In this document: positions 1-7,221 of the stretch, in pieces
Position numbering within the stretch: the stretch's first letter is position 1
How the letters are laid out: every line of letters starts with the position of its first letter
DNA from: Pseudorhodoplanes sp.
GTDB lineage: Bacteria > Pseudomonadota > Alphaproteobacteria > Rhizobiales > Xanthobacteraceae
Direction: 5' to 3'
Length of the DNA stretch: 9,954 nucleotides
Assembly: GCA_008933495.1 (NCBI GenBank)
Contig: WBUW01000069.1
Location: forward strand, 1 to 9,954
Notes under the pieces: model-generated
The model's input: only the letters and a program-made list of their open reading frames with translations
Databases searched by the model: none
Told to the model about the DNA's origin: nothing
Program-made: the position numbers and the translations under genes

Positions 1-164
1 TATTCGCGCGGGCAGTCACGCCAGGCGCAGCCGGATTTCAGGACGTGAATAATGCCGCTGATGACGACGCGATCGTCGAGCCGCTTTGGTCCCACGCCGC
101 CCTCGGGCATCAACGAGGCGATGGCGGTCCATTGTTCGTCGCTGAGCCAGAACAGAGAGCTCAT
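1..164 (-). CDS. IS5-type transposase, N-terminal part (runs off left edge)
   Basis: Read on the minus strand from the ATG at 164, this gives 54 codons beginning MSSLFWLSDEQW and ending in GCAWRDCPRE at the window edge. The order of motifs (LSDEQW near the start, a P-E-G-G-V-G-P-K-R segment, D-D-R-V-V-I-S-G-I-I, then the G-C-A-W-R-D-C-P-R box) is that of the N-terminal DUF4096-like domain of IS5-family transposases. This domain precedes the DDE catalytic core, which lies outside the window. The frame is open throughout, so there is no sign of decay in the visible part, but completeness of the element cannot be judged. It points away from the signalling genes to its right. Family call is firm; subgroup is not assigned. 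Confidence 0.85.
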   Translation of the reverse strand, partial: MSSLFWLSDEQWTAIASLMPEGGVGPKRLDDRVVISGIIHVLKSGCAWRDCPRE

Positions 165-169
165 ATCAG

Positions 170-245
170 GTACTCATTTAACTCCCTTTGTTCCCGCCAT
201 GTAATTGAGTACGCGTCACGAGAACAATACTTTATAATTGAGTAC
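170..245. repeat. Three copies of an 11-bp motif, TAATTGAGTAC
   Basis: TAATTGAGTAC occurs exactly at 202-212 and 235-245, 33 bp apart start to start. An inverted copy with one mismatch (GTACTCATTTA) lies at 170-180, just upstream of the transposase start. The right copy overlaps the TATAAT at 233-238. The arrangement could be operator sites controlling transcription in either direction, or repeated sequence at the end of the insertion element. The sequence alone does not decide. Confidence 0.4.
233..238 (+). promoter_or_regulatory. Possible -10 box (TATAAT)
   Basis: A perfect TATAAT in the AT-rich leader, oriented towards the signalling genes. The region 16-18 bp upstream (around 209-216, GTACGCGT) does not resemble a -35 box, and there is no extended -10 TG. 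If used, it would leave a leader of roughly 275 bases before the ATG at 523. Weak candidate only. Confidence 0.2.
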
Positions 246-522
246 AAATACTTCAACGCATGCCTACTATACATCAAACTTCAGGCGACGTTAAGTTTTT
301 TACCTTATCGGTGTCTCCCGAATTGGGAGGTTGCGTAAATGCATTGTGTCTGTCTTGCCGCAGGGGCGAACGCCCCATGCTTTCGCCCGGCGTCGTGGCA
401 AATCTGCGCGGATTGGTTCCGGCGCCGCGAAATGAACCTCCAAAAAATGATCAGTCTGAAATTGCGGCGCGTTCCGGCCAACAGTCGTCATTGCCGGCCA
501 CAGCCGTAAGCGGGATGCATGC

Positions 523-2844
523 ATGCTGGCCCTTGCAAGAAGCCTGGACCTCGCGGCAATGGGCAACGACTATCAGCTTGCGGTCTCGCGTGCCGTCCAG
601 GCGTCGATGTCGATCCAGACCGGTACCGTTTTCGCGACAGTCTTCATCCTGATGCTCCTCGCGCTCGGAATGTTCAAATTCCATATCGAGCGGCTCTCGC
701 AGATCAGGCTGGAAAAGCAGAACCGGGACATTTCGGCCACGCTCAACAATTTGGGCCAGGCGTTCTGTCTCTTTGATGCTGCCGGCAGGCTGATCCTCTT
801 CAACGAGCCCTACCTCCGCATGTTCGGTCTCGCGGCGAACGAGGTGCATTCCGGATGTTCAATCCGGGAACTGGCGCGCTTGCGTCGGCGGGCCGGTCCG
901 TGCGCAGGTATCACGGCGCGATATACCGAATGGATTCTGGCCGCGATCAGCAGTGGCCGCCGGGCGGGTACCGTCATGGAGCTCGACGACGGCCGCATCA
1001 TCAGTGCGGTAAGTCAGCCGATCGATGGCGGCTGCTGGGTCGCAACGCATGAGGATGTTACCGAAAGACACCTCGCCGAGCGCGAGCGCGACAGGAACAA
1101 AGCGCTTCTCGACGCCATTATTGAAAACGTGCCGGCCACCATTTTTGTCAAGCGGGCCGGCGATGGACGCTATCTGCTTGTGAACCGTGCCGGCGAGCAA
1201 TTCTACGGAATTCCACGTCACCAGATAATCGGAAAGACCGTGCATGAGATTTTTACTGCGAAGACGGCGAATCTCCTCGCCGAGCACGATCGCCGTCTTC
1301 TGCAGCAAGGGGACGACAATCCAGTCGAAGAACGTGAAACAGAAATCGAACTGACCGGCGACCGACTGCGTATTGCAAACAGCGTGCGGGTATTGCTGTT
1401 TGGCCAGGACGGAAAGCCGGAATACATTTTGGGCGTCATTGAAGATGTGACGGAGCGCAAACAATCCGAGATACGGATCGCCCACATGCTGCGGCACGAT
1501 ATGCTGACAAACCTTCCGAACCGCGCGGCCCTGTGGGAACGGCTATCGAGCGCGCTTTTGGAGGCAGAAAAGAATTCCGAGCCGGTCGCGGTATTCTATA
1601 TCGATCTGAACCGGTTCGAACGATGTAATGATTTGTTCGGCTATTCCACTGGCGACAAGCTGCTGGCGGAACTTGCCTTTCGGCTGAAACAGGCGGCCGA
1701 CGATGCGTTCCTTGCACGCTATGGAAGCGATGCGTTCGTGCTCATTCAGACACAGGCTCACCTACCCGGCGCTGCCGAGAAGCTCGCGGTCGCCTTGCTC
1801 GAGGCGTCGGGGGAGGAGATACCGATCGACGATTGTCCGATCAGGATTGGCGCCAGCATTGGTATCGCAATCTATCCGGAAGATGGGGCCGATCCCAGCA
1901 CACTGCTGGCAAATGCGGAAGCGGCACTACGGCATGCAAAAAGCGATCCGAACGGCTCGATCCGCTTCTTCAAGCCGGAAACGGACCGGATCGTTCACGA
2001 GCAGAAAGTGCTGCGCCATGACCTGCAATTTGCCATTCCCCGGAACGAGTTTCGATTACATTATCAGCCGCAGGCGCTGATTGACGGCACGGTCACGGGC
2101 TTTGAAGCACTGATCCGTTGGCAGCACCCGGTGCGTGGCTTGCTGCCGCCGGCCGCGTTCATCGCCCTTGCCGAGGAAAGCGGACTGATAGCGCGCCTCG
2201 GCGAATGGGTTTTGCGCGAAGCGTGTCGCGAAGCGGTGTCATGGCAACGGCCGCTCCAGATCAGCGTAAATCTTTCGCCGATCCAGTTTCGCAGCGGGAA
2301 TCTCGCGCAGCTGGTTCGAGGTGTTCTTCAGGAAACGAACCTGAGCCCCGAACGCCTTGAACTGGAAGTCACCGAAGGCACGCTGATCGATGACCTGTCC
2401 GGCGCGACCGCGCTTCTGCGCCAGATCAAGTCATACGGCGTTCGGATTGCGATGGATGATTTCGGCACCGGGTATTCCTCGTTGTCGTATCTGCAATCGT
2501 TTCCGTTCGAAAAGATAAAGATAGATCGGGCGTTCATCGCCAATCTCGATCACAATCCGCATTCGGTTGCGATCGTGCGCGCCGTCATCGGCCTTGGGCG
2601 CGGCCTTGGTGTCGGGGTGCTGGCTGAAGGCGTTGAAACTGAAGTCCAGCGCCTGTTCCTGTGCCGCGAGCAGTGCGATGCCATCCAGGGGCATTTGATC
2701 GGAACCGCAGCGCCGGCCTCGGAATATGCCTGGATCACCGGAACAAGACCGGCGGTCCAGGAGGGGCCGGCGCCTGTTGCGCACGCCGGCCTGCTGCGGA
2801 GCGCCGGCATCTCGACAATAGCGCCGACGCGCGGTGCACGATGA
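523..2844 (+). CDS. PAS-PAS-GGDEF-EAL membrane protein, probable c-di-GMP phosphodiesterase
   Basis: 773 residues. One membrane helix lies at about 33-52, followed by a charged linker, a PAS domain (about 70-182, ending EDVTERH), a second PAS (about 190-314, ending EDVTERK), GGDEF (about 325-483) and EAL (about 497-735). The GGDEF signature reads GSDAF (401-405) and the upstream RxxD inhibitory site is absent, so cyclase activity is unlikely. The EAL domain has its metal and catalytic residues: E528 (EAL), N583 (NLSP), E615 (EVTE), D645-D646 with the loop DFGTGYSSL, K666 (KID), E702/E705 (AEGVET) and Q722 (QG). It should therefore hydrolyse c-di-GMP, with the degenerate GGDEF perhaps regulatory. 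ATG 523 is the first usable start after an in-frame stop at 457-459; other ATGs at 515 and 519 are out of frame. Relatives usually have an earlier helix and a periplasmic domain, so residues 1-32 look like the tail of a lost sensor domain. The next gene overlaps by ATGA. Confidence 0.9.
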   Translation: MLALARSLDLAAMGNDYQLAVSRAVQASMSIQTGTVFATVFILMLLALGMFKFHIERLSQIRLEKQNRDISATLNNLGQAFCLFDAAGRLILFNEPYLRMFGLAANEVHSGCSIRELARLRRRAGPCAGITARYTEWILAAISSGRRAGTVMELDDGRIISAVSQPIDGGCWVATHEDVTERHLAERERDRNKALLDAIIENVPATIFVKRAGDGRYLLVNRAGEQFYGIPRHQIIGKTVHEIFTAKTANLLAEHDRRLLQQGDDNPVEERETEIELTGDRLRIANSVRVLLFGQDGKPEYILGVIEDVTERKQSEIRIAHMLRHDMLTNLPNRAALWERLSSALLEAEKNSEPVAVFYIDLNRFERCNDLFGYSTGDKLLAELAFRLKQAADDAFLARYGSDAFVLIQTQAHLPGAAEKLAVALLEASGEEIPIDDCPIRIGASIGIAIYPEDGADPSTLLANAEAALRHAKSDPNGSIRFFKPETDRIVHEQKVLRHDLQFAIPRNEFRLHYQPQALIDGTVTGFEALIRWQHPVRGLLPPAAFIALAEESGLIARLGEWVLREACREAVSWQRPLQISVNLSPIQFRSGNLAQLVRGVLQETNLSPERLELEVTEGTLIDDLSGATALLRQIKSYGVRIAMDDFGTGYSSLSYLQSFPFEKIKIDRAFIANLDHNPHSVAIVRAVIGLGRGLGVGVLAEGVETEVQRLFLCREQCDAIQGHLIGTAAPASEYAWITGTRPAVQEGPAPVAHAGLLRSAGISTIAPTRGAR

Positions 2845-3551
2845 CCATTCATCTGCCTGCGCCTCAGCGCTCGCTGTTCTTGCGTCCGCAGACGACTCGA
2901 CTTGTCGCGGTCAGCGCTGCACTTTTTTTCCTGCTGGCTATCGTATCGACGATCCTGCTTGTTCGTTATCTGGCCGACAGCGCCTCACTGCGCGAGGGGC
3001 TGAACCGGTCCTATGAGGTCCGGTTTCAGAGCCAGAGCATTATGGCGCTGCTCGAACAGGCGAGCCTGATCAAGGGTTCGGGCGATTTTCGCGAAGAAAG
3101 CTTCCGGCCCGAGCGGCTTCAGGAAGCAATCCGGAACGCCGGGTTCGAACTGGGCAGGATCGAAAAGGCGCTGGCGGGGTCGGCGCTGCCGAAGGGACAG
3201 GTGCTCGACCTCATGTCCGCGCTGCGTGCAAAGATGGCGCGGGTCGACGAATTGCATCTCGAGACACCGGACAACATATCAGACACGCAAATGATCGAAA
3301 GCGAGAAGCGGCAGCGCCGCGCCCAACGCTACGAGGCGGTCATCGGGGAAGTGCGGGCGATCGTCGAAAAGATCAATGAAATGGAAATCGGTGCGATCGC
3401 GCGTCAGATCGTCGACGACCGCAAGCGTACCTACTGGGGCCAGGTTTTCGTGGTCGCGATTCTGAGCGGCATCATGCTGGGCGTGCTGGTCGCAGCGACG
3501 CTTGTCATGCTCGTACTGCCGGATATGGCCACACCGGCGGCCCGCCGGTAA
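2841..3551 (+). CDS. CHASE3-like periplasmic sensor-type membrane protein without output domain
   Basis: 236 residues, starting at the ATG that overlaps the stop of the upstream gene (ATGA at 2841-2844), so the pair is probably translationally coupled. The layout is a short basic cytoplasmic tail, membrane helix at about 20-42, a mostly helical charged region at about 45-198, second helix at about 201-227 and a 9-residue tail. Size and position of the extracytoplasmic region, with its heptad-like helices (for example MALLEQASLIKGSGDF and RQRRAQRYEAVIGEVRAI), suit a four-helix-bundle ligand sensor of CHASE3 type. The QRGY-type motif of classical CHASE3 is not evident, so the family call is by architecture. 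There is no HAMP, kinase, GGDEF or EAL part. It may present a periplasmic signal to the adjacent phosphodiesterase, whose own periplasmic domain seems missing; this is inference. The frame stays open upstream to 2661, but that stretch is the other gene's coding sequence. Confidence 0.75.
   Translation: MTIHLPAPQRSLFLRPQTTRLVAVSAALFFLLAIVSTILLVRYLADSASLREGLNRSYEVRFQSQSIMALLEQASLIKGSGDFREESFRPERLQEAIRNAGFELGRIEKALAGSALPKGQVLDLMSALRAKMARVDELHLETPDNISDTQMIESEKRQRRAQRYEAVIGEVRAIVEKINEMEIGAIARQIVDDRKRTYWGQVFVVAILSGIMLGVLVAATLVMLVLPDMATPAARR
3533..3549. terminator. GC-rich hairpin at the junction of convergent genes
   Basis: ACCGGCGG-C-CCGCCGGT is a perfect 8-bp inverted repeat (realistically a 6-bp stem with a 5-base loop). 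It overlaps the stop codon of the plus-strand sensor gene and lies 14 bp from the stop of the minus-strand DUF3830 gene. The position suits a bidirectional terminator, but neither side has a T-run, so intrinsic termination is doubtful. Confidence 0.3.
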
Positions 3552-3563
3552 TTGACGCCGGGC

Positions 3564-3977
3564 TCAGAGCCGCTCGAATACGATATCCTGCGCGCCTTTC
3601 CACAGGGTAAGCTTGCCAAGCGGCAAGAGGTTCTCGCGACCCTTGATAATAGTCAGAAAGTGATTGCCGGCAAGCTGGCCGACCTTGCTCGAAAACGTCA
3701 CGGCGCCATAAGCGAGCAGGATCTCGGTCTCGCTGATGCCGCCCGGGTGCAGGATGATGTCGCCAGGTGCCGGATGACTGGTGGGATTCTCGTAGGGCAA
3801 CCCGAAATCGAATTCGCCCAGCGGAATCCAGCACCCTTCGCCACTCCAGCGCACATGAATAATCTGCTGCCTGTAGGGCAGGAGGCTGGCGAAACTGGCG
3901 CAGGTTTTTGGCGCCAACGTTTCCAGCATGGTCGCTTCGAATTCGTAGGGGCCGGCCAGGATGCGCAGTGCGGTCAT
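3564..3977 (-). CDS. DUF3830 family protein (cyclophilin-like fold)
   Basis: 137 residues, the usual length of the family. Recognisable DUF3830 features in order: LETLAPKTCASF at 18-29, HVRWSGEG at 41-48, PYENPTSHPAPGDI at 61-74, GGISETEILLAYG at 79-91 and GNHFLTIIKG at 104-113. The family is predicted to be a small single-domain cytosolic beta-barrel related to cyclophilins; no reaction is firmly established and I assign none. There is no signal peptide. The ATG at 3977 gives the start expected for the family (a short strand, then the E-T-L-A-P-K-T-C helix), although only a weak GGA-type ribosome site precedes it. It converges on the sensor gene with a 12-bp gap and is divergent from the hyf operon, from which it is separated by 287 bp, so it is a single-gene unit. 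Its transport or catabolic partners, if any, are not in the window. Confidence 0.85.
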   Translation of the reverse strand: MTALRILAGPYEFEATMLETLAPKTCASFASLLPYRQQIIHVRWSGEGCWIPLGEFDFGLPYENPTSHPAPGDIILHPGGISETEILLAYGAVTFSSKVGQLAGNHFLTIIKGRENLLPLGKLTLWKGAQDIVFERL

Positions 3978-4264
3978 TGGTCGGTGATCCGTTTCCGGCG
4001 GGAATCATCGGCGCACGAAAGTACGCCGCCGACGGCCGCGCCGGGACAACCATTTGCGCGGGCGCGCGTCGCCAGATGACGATGTTCGAATGCCCGAAGC
4101 CGGTCAAGACTTTATTCGGCGCCGGGATGCCGCGCGTGCCGCAACCGGAAATAGCCGGCACGGGCTGACAAGTACATCTGGAATCGGCGCACGAGATATG
4201 CTCATTCTTCGTCTTCACTGAGTCTGGCCCGGTCAGGGCGTCGACAGGATTGTGAGGGCGAGCG
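3978..4264. promoter_or_regulatory. Divergent leader between DUF3830 gene and hyfB
   Basis: This 287-bp non-coding stretch must hold the promoters of both divergent units. Visible elements: a 12-bp direct repeat ATCGGCGCACGA at 4007-4018 and 4183-4194; a poor sigma-54-like element at 4225-4239 with GG and GC exactly 10 bp apart (TGGCCCG-GTCA-GGGC); and a Shine-Dalgarno sequence GAGGG at 4254-4258, six bases before the hyfB ATG. No convincing sigma-70 pair was found. A long minus-strand frame crosses the region but does not look like a protein. Confidence 0.45.
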
Positions 4265-6274
4265 ATGCCCATTCGCGTCGGACTGGCATGCGTGGCCGCT
4301 TACCTTGTGGCCGCGGTGCTGGCTGCCGCCGTGGGGGGCCGGCGGGTTGCGCCTGTTCTCATTTACGGCGCGATGACCGCCGTGTCGGCAGTCGGCCTGG
4401 GATCGGCGCTTTTTGCGCTCGTTACTGGCGATCTGAAGACCCAATTGGCGTTGCCGCTCGGGCTACCGCTGAGTGGAGGCTCCGTGCGCATCGATGCGCT
4501 ATCGGCCTTCTTCCTGCTGGTGGTCAATCTTGGCGGCGTCGCTGCCAGCGTCTATGGTCTCGGCTACGGCCGCCATGAGCGTTCCCCATTGCGGGTCTTG
4601 CCCTACATTCCGGCCTATCTCGCCGGCATGAATCTCGTGCTGATGGCCGATGATGCTTTCACCTTCCTGGTCGCGTGGGAATTCATGTCGCTCGCTTCGT
4701 GGGCGCTGGTTCTTGCCGATCATCGACGCGAGGAAAACGCGCGCGCCGCCTATATCTATATCGTCATGGCAAGCGCTGGCACGCTGTGCCTGCTCCTGAC
4801 CTTCGGCCTGCTGGCGGGGCCGGACGGCGGCTATGCCTTCGCCGCGATGCGCGAAACCGTCGAGCCGCCGCTGATCGCCGGTCTTGTCTTCCTGCTCGCG
4901 CTCGCGGGCGCCGGATCGAAAGCCGGGCTGGCGCCGCTTCACATCTGGCTTCCGCTCGCCCATCCGGCCGCCCCGAGCCACGTATCCGCCTTGATGAGCG
5001 GGGTCATGACCAAAGTGGCCATCTACGGGTTTATCCGCATCGTCTTCGATCTCGTGAACGCGCCGGCATCGTGGATGAGCCTGATTGTCGTCGCGCTCGG
5101 CGGGATAACTGCGGTGCTCGGTGTGCTGTATGCGCTGTTACAGCAGGATATCAAGCGGTTGCTCGCCTACAGCACGGTCGAGAACGTCGGTATTGTTTTC
5201 GTCGGCCTCGGGCTCGCCTTGGCCTTCCGCGCCCACGATATGTCGGTGCCCGCCGCGCTGGCGCTGACTGCCGCCCTCCTGCACGTGCTCAATCACTCCT
5301 TTTTCAAGAGCCTGCTCTTCTTCGGTGCCGGTGCTGTCGTGCATGCGAGCGGTGAGCGCGACATGGAGCGCCTCGGCGGCCTCATTCACCGCATGCCGCA
5401 TACCGCGGTCGTGTTCCTGATCGGATGCGCGGCGATCTCGGCTCTGCCACCGCTCAATGGATTCGTATCTGAATGGATGACATTCCAGGCGATTCTGGTG
5501 GGGCCGCAACTGCCGCATTGGGGGCTGAAGCTCATTGTGCCGGCAGTAGGCGCGCTGCTGGCGCTGGCCACGGCCTTCGCCGCGGCCTGTTTCGTAAAAC
5601 TCTTTGGCATGATTTTTCTCGGGCGGGCCCGCACGCCGGCGGCGCGCACCGCTCATGACGCCGACGGTTTCTCCCTTGCCGCGATGTACGGCCTCGCCGC
5701 CCTTTGCTTTCTCTCCGGAATCGTGCCGGGGATCCTGATCGACGTGCTGGCACCGGTCGCGCAGACACTCGTGGGCGCCCGCGTGCCGGAGCAAAGCGGC
5801 GTTGCGTGGCTGTCGGTCGTTCCGATTGCAGCAAGCCGCAGTTCCTATAACGGCCTTGTCATCTTCTCGTTCCTGATCTGCTCCGGCGTTCTGACTGCGA
5901 TGGTGATTCATCGCTATGCGACGCGCGCCACACGGCGCAGCGCGTTCTGGGACTGCGGCTATCCCGATCCCTCGCTCGCAACGCAATATTCCGGATCGAG
6001 TTTCGTCATGCCGATCCGCCGCGTGTTCGGAACGGCGCTGTTCGATATCCGCGAAACGGTCGACATGCCTCCACCGGGCGCGCGGCGGCCGGCGCGCTTT
6101 TCCTTGAAAATCTTCGATCCCGCCTGGCGCTTCGCTTATGGGCCGGCTACGCGTGCAGTCTGGACCATCGCCGGCAAGCTCAATCGTCTGCAATTTCTGA
6201 CGATCCGCCGCTATCTCACGCTCGTTTTTGCGGCTTTGATCGTGCTCCTGATTGTGGTGGCCGCATGGCGATAA
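4265..6274 (+). CDS. hyfB: Hydrogenase-4 component B (antiporter-like membrane subunit)
   Basis: 669 residues, close to E. coli HyfB (about 672). It is a multi-helix inner-membrane subunit of the Mrp/NuoL-M-N family that would move protons or sodium. Key charged residues of the channel are present: E139 in the LVAWEFMSLASW helix, K219 in GSKAGLAPLHIWLP, H233, K250 in SGVMTK, the H340/H344/K348 cluster (LLHVLNHSFFKSLLFF), E403 (GFVSEW) and K445 (CFVKLFG). After the antiporter core comes the HyfB-type C-terminal extension: a helix at about 527-548, the FWDCGY motif at 561-566, a Q-Y-S-G-S-S-F-V-M-P-I box and a last helix at about 648-667. It is the first gene of the operon. The start at 4265 has a good Shine-Dalgarno (GAGGG) and leads directly into the first helix. 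Its last 10 bases overlap hyfC. Confidence 0.95.
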   Translation: MPIRVGLACVAAYLVAAVLAAAVGGRRVAPVLIYGAMTAVSAVGLGSALFALVTGDLKTQLALPLGLPLSGGSVRIDALSAFFLLVVNLGGVAASVYGLGYGRHERSPLRVLPYIPAYLAGMNLVLMADDAFTFLVAWEFMSLASWALVLADHRREENARAAYIYIVMASAGTLCLLLTFGLLAGPDGGYAFAAMRETVEPPLIAGLVFLLALAGAGSKAGLAPLHIWLPLAHPAAPSHVSALMSGVMTKVAIYGFIRIVFDLVNAPASWMSLIVVALGGITAVLGVLYALLQQDIKRLLAYSTVENVGIVFVGLGLALAFRAHDMSVPAALALTAALLHVLNHSFFKSLLFFGAGAVVHASGERDMERLGGLIHRMPHTAVVFLIGCAAISALPPLNGFVSEWMTFQAILVGPQLPHWGLKLIVPAVGALLALATAFAAACFVKLFGMIFLGRARTPAARTAHDADGFSLAAMYGLAALCFLSGIVPGILIDVLAPVAQTLVGARVPEQSGVAWLSVVPIAASRSSYNGLVIFSFLICSGVLTAMVIHRYATRATRRSAFWDCGYPDPSLATQYSGSSFVMPIRRVFGTALFDIRETVDMPPPGARRPARFSLKIFDPAWRFAYGPATRAVWTIAGKLNRLQFLTIRRYLTLVFAALIVLLIVVAAWR

Positions 6275-7221
6275 TCTACGAACTGGCGGCGCAAGGCATG
6301 CAAATGATCCTGGTCCTGGCGGTGGCGCCGTTTATTCTGGGCGTGACGCGCAGGTTTAAGGCGCGTCTCTTGCGGCGGATCGGACCGCCGTTGCTTCAGC
6401 CCTACCGCGACATCTGGAAGCTGATGCACAAGGAAGCGGTGATGGCGCACGGCGCGTCATGGCTTTACCGGTCGACACCCTATCTGCTTTTTGCCAGCAC
6501 TTGGGTTGCCGCCGCGCTGATCCCGACCTATTCCACGGGCCTGCTGTTTTCCTGGTCCGCCGATCTGATCGCCATTGTCGCCTTGCTCGCTACTGGGCGT
6601 TTTGCGCTTGCGCTCGCCGGCATGGATGTCGGAACGGCGTTCGGTGGTATCGGCTCCTCGCGCGAAATGCTGATCGCCTCGCTTGCGGAGCCTGCCATGC
6701 TGCTCGTGGTCTTGACGGTTTCGCTCGTGGCTGGAACAACCCAATTGTCGGCCATCGCCGAACACATGATCCACGGCTCGGTTGGCTTGCGGGTCTCGCT
6801 CGGTCTAGTGCTATTCGCGTTCGTCTTTGTGGCGATTGCGGAGAACGCCCGCATTCCGATCGACAATCCTGCGACCCATCTCGAACTCACAATGGTGCAC
6901 GAGGCCATGGTGCTGGAATATTCCGGTCGCCATCTGGCCATGATCGAGGCGGCGGCAGCCTTGAAACTGACGCTGTATTTCTCGCTGCTGGTCTGTTTGT
7001 TCTTTCCGTTTGGCATTGCCACCGGCGACAAGAGTATCGTGGCCTTCGCCATCGGATTGGGATTTTATCTCTCAAAAATCACGTTGTTGGCCGTTCTGCT
7101 TCCGATCGGCGAGACGGCGGTCGCGAAAATGCGCGTATTCCGCTATCCGATCTTTCTGGGCGGGGCGTTCGCCACCGCAGCGCTCGCGGTGTTTCTTCTA
7201 TTTGTATCGCAGGGTTTCTGA
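6265..7221 (+). CDS. hyfC: Hydrogenase-4 component C (NuoH-like connector subunit)
   Basis: 318 residues (E. coli HyfC about 315). This is the inner-membrane subunit homologous to complex I NuoH and HycD, which anchors the peripheral arm and couples its redox reaction to the antiporter subunits. Diagnostic stretches: RRIGPPLLQPYRDIWKL at 37-53, GIGSSREM at 128-135, and the signature running from IAENARIPIDNP through HLELTMVHEAMVLEYSG (191-221). The last corresponds to the NuoH loop with E-x-x-R-x-P-x-D-x-P and further conserved acids. About eight hydrophobic segments are visible. The ATG at 6265 lies inside the end of hyfB (10-bp overlap, ATGGCGATAA), and the stop shares one base with the hyfE start (TGATG), so translation is probably coupled on both sides. 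No defects seen. Confidence 0.96.
   Translation: MAIIYELAAQGMQMILVLAVAPFILGVTRRFKARLLRRIGPPLLQPYRDIWKLMHKEAVMAHGASWLYRSTPYLLFASTWVAAALIPTYSTGLLFSWSADLIAIVALLATGRFALALAGMDVGTAFGGIGSSREMLIASLAEPAMLLVVLTVSLVAGTTQLSAIAEHMIHGSVGLRVSLGLVLFAFVFVAIAENARIPIDNPATHLELTMVHEAMVLEYSGRHLAMIEAAAALKLTLYFSLLVCLFFPFGIATGDKSIVAFAIGLGFYLSKITLLAVLLPIGETAVAKMRVFRYPIFLGGAFATAALAVFLLFVSQGF

Larger units (their letters stand above)
165..522. other. Gene-poor AT-richer region between transposase and PDE gene
   Basis: No frame here gives a protein I recognise. The left part (about 170-310) is clearly more AT-rich than the rest of the window and presumably holds the outer end of the insertion sequence plus promoter DNA. 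A perfect TATAAT lies at 233-238, but no TTGACA-like box sits at normal spacing upstream. Small inverted repeats occur at 315-329 (CTCCC/GGGAG arms) and 363-376 (GGGGCG-AA-CGCCCC), neither followed by a T-run. A 25-codon frame at 432-509 (MNLQKMISLKLRR..., then stop) resembles the basic cytoplasmic start of a membrane protein and may be a remnant of the original N-terminus of the downstream gene. Confidence 0.5.

Noticed and set aside
363..376. GGGGCG-AA-CGCCCC inverted repeat as a terminator
   Set aside because: No T-run follows, and the loop is too small for the full stem; no upstream plus-strand gene needs terminating here.
260..652. 130-codon plus-strand frame between the transposase and the phosphodiesterase gene
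   Set aside because: Low-complexity Arg/Pro/Ser-rich translation, no domain, and overlaps the true gene in another frame.
2661..2840. In-frame upstream extension of the CHASE3-like gene
   Set aside because: It is the EAL gene's 3' end in another frame; the ATGA overlap at 2841 gives a sensible membrane protein start.
3505..4272. 255-codon minus-strand frame across the DUF3830 gene and the hyfB leader
   Set aside because: Overlaps DUF3830 in another frame; the translated text has no recognisable fold or family and would cover the start of hyfB.
5138..6193. Long minus-strand open frame (351 codons) inside hyfB
   Set aside because: Its composition (Arg/His/Gln-rich, no domain) is that of an antisense shadow of a GC-rich gene, and hyfB on the other strand is unmistakable.
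6459..7220. In-frame upstream extension of hyfE, giving a 477-residue protein
   Set aside because: The extension is hyfC read in another frame; the real HyfE start is the ATG at 7221 with a ribosome site and family-typical length.
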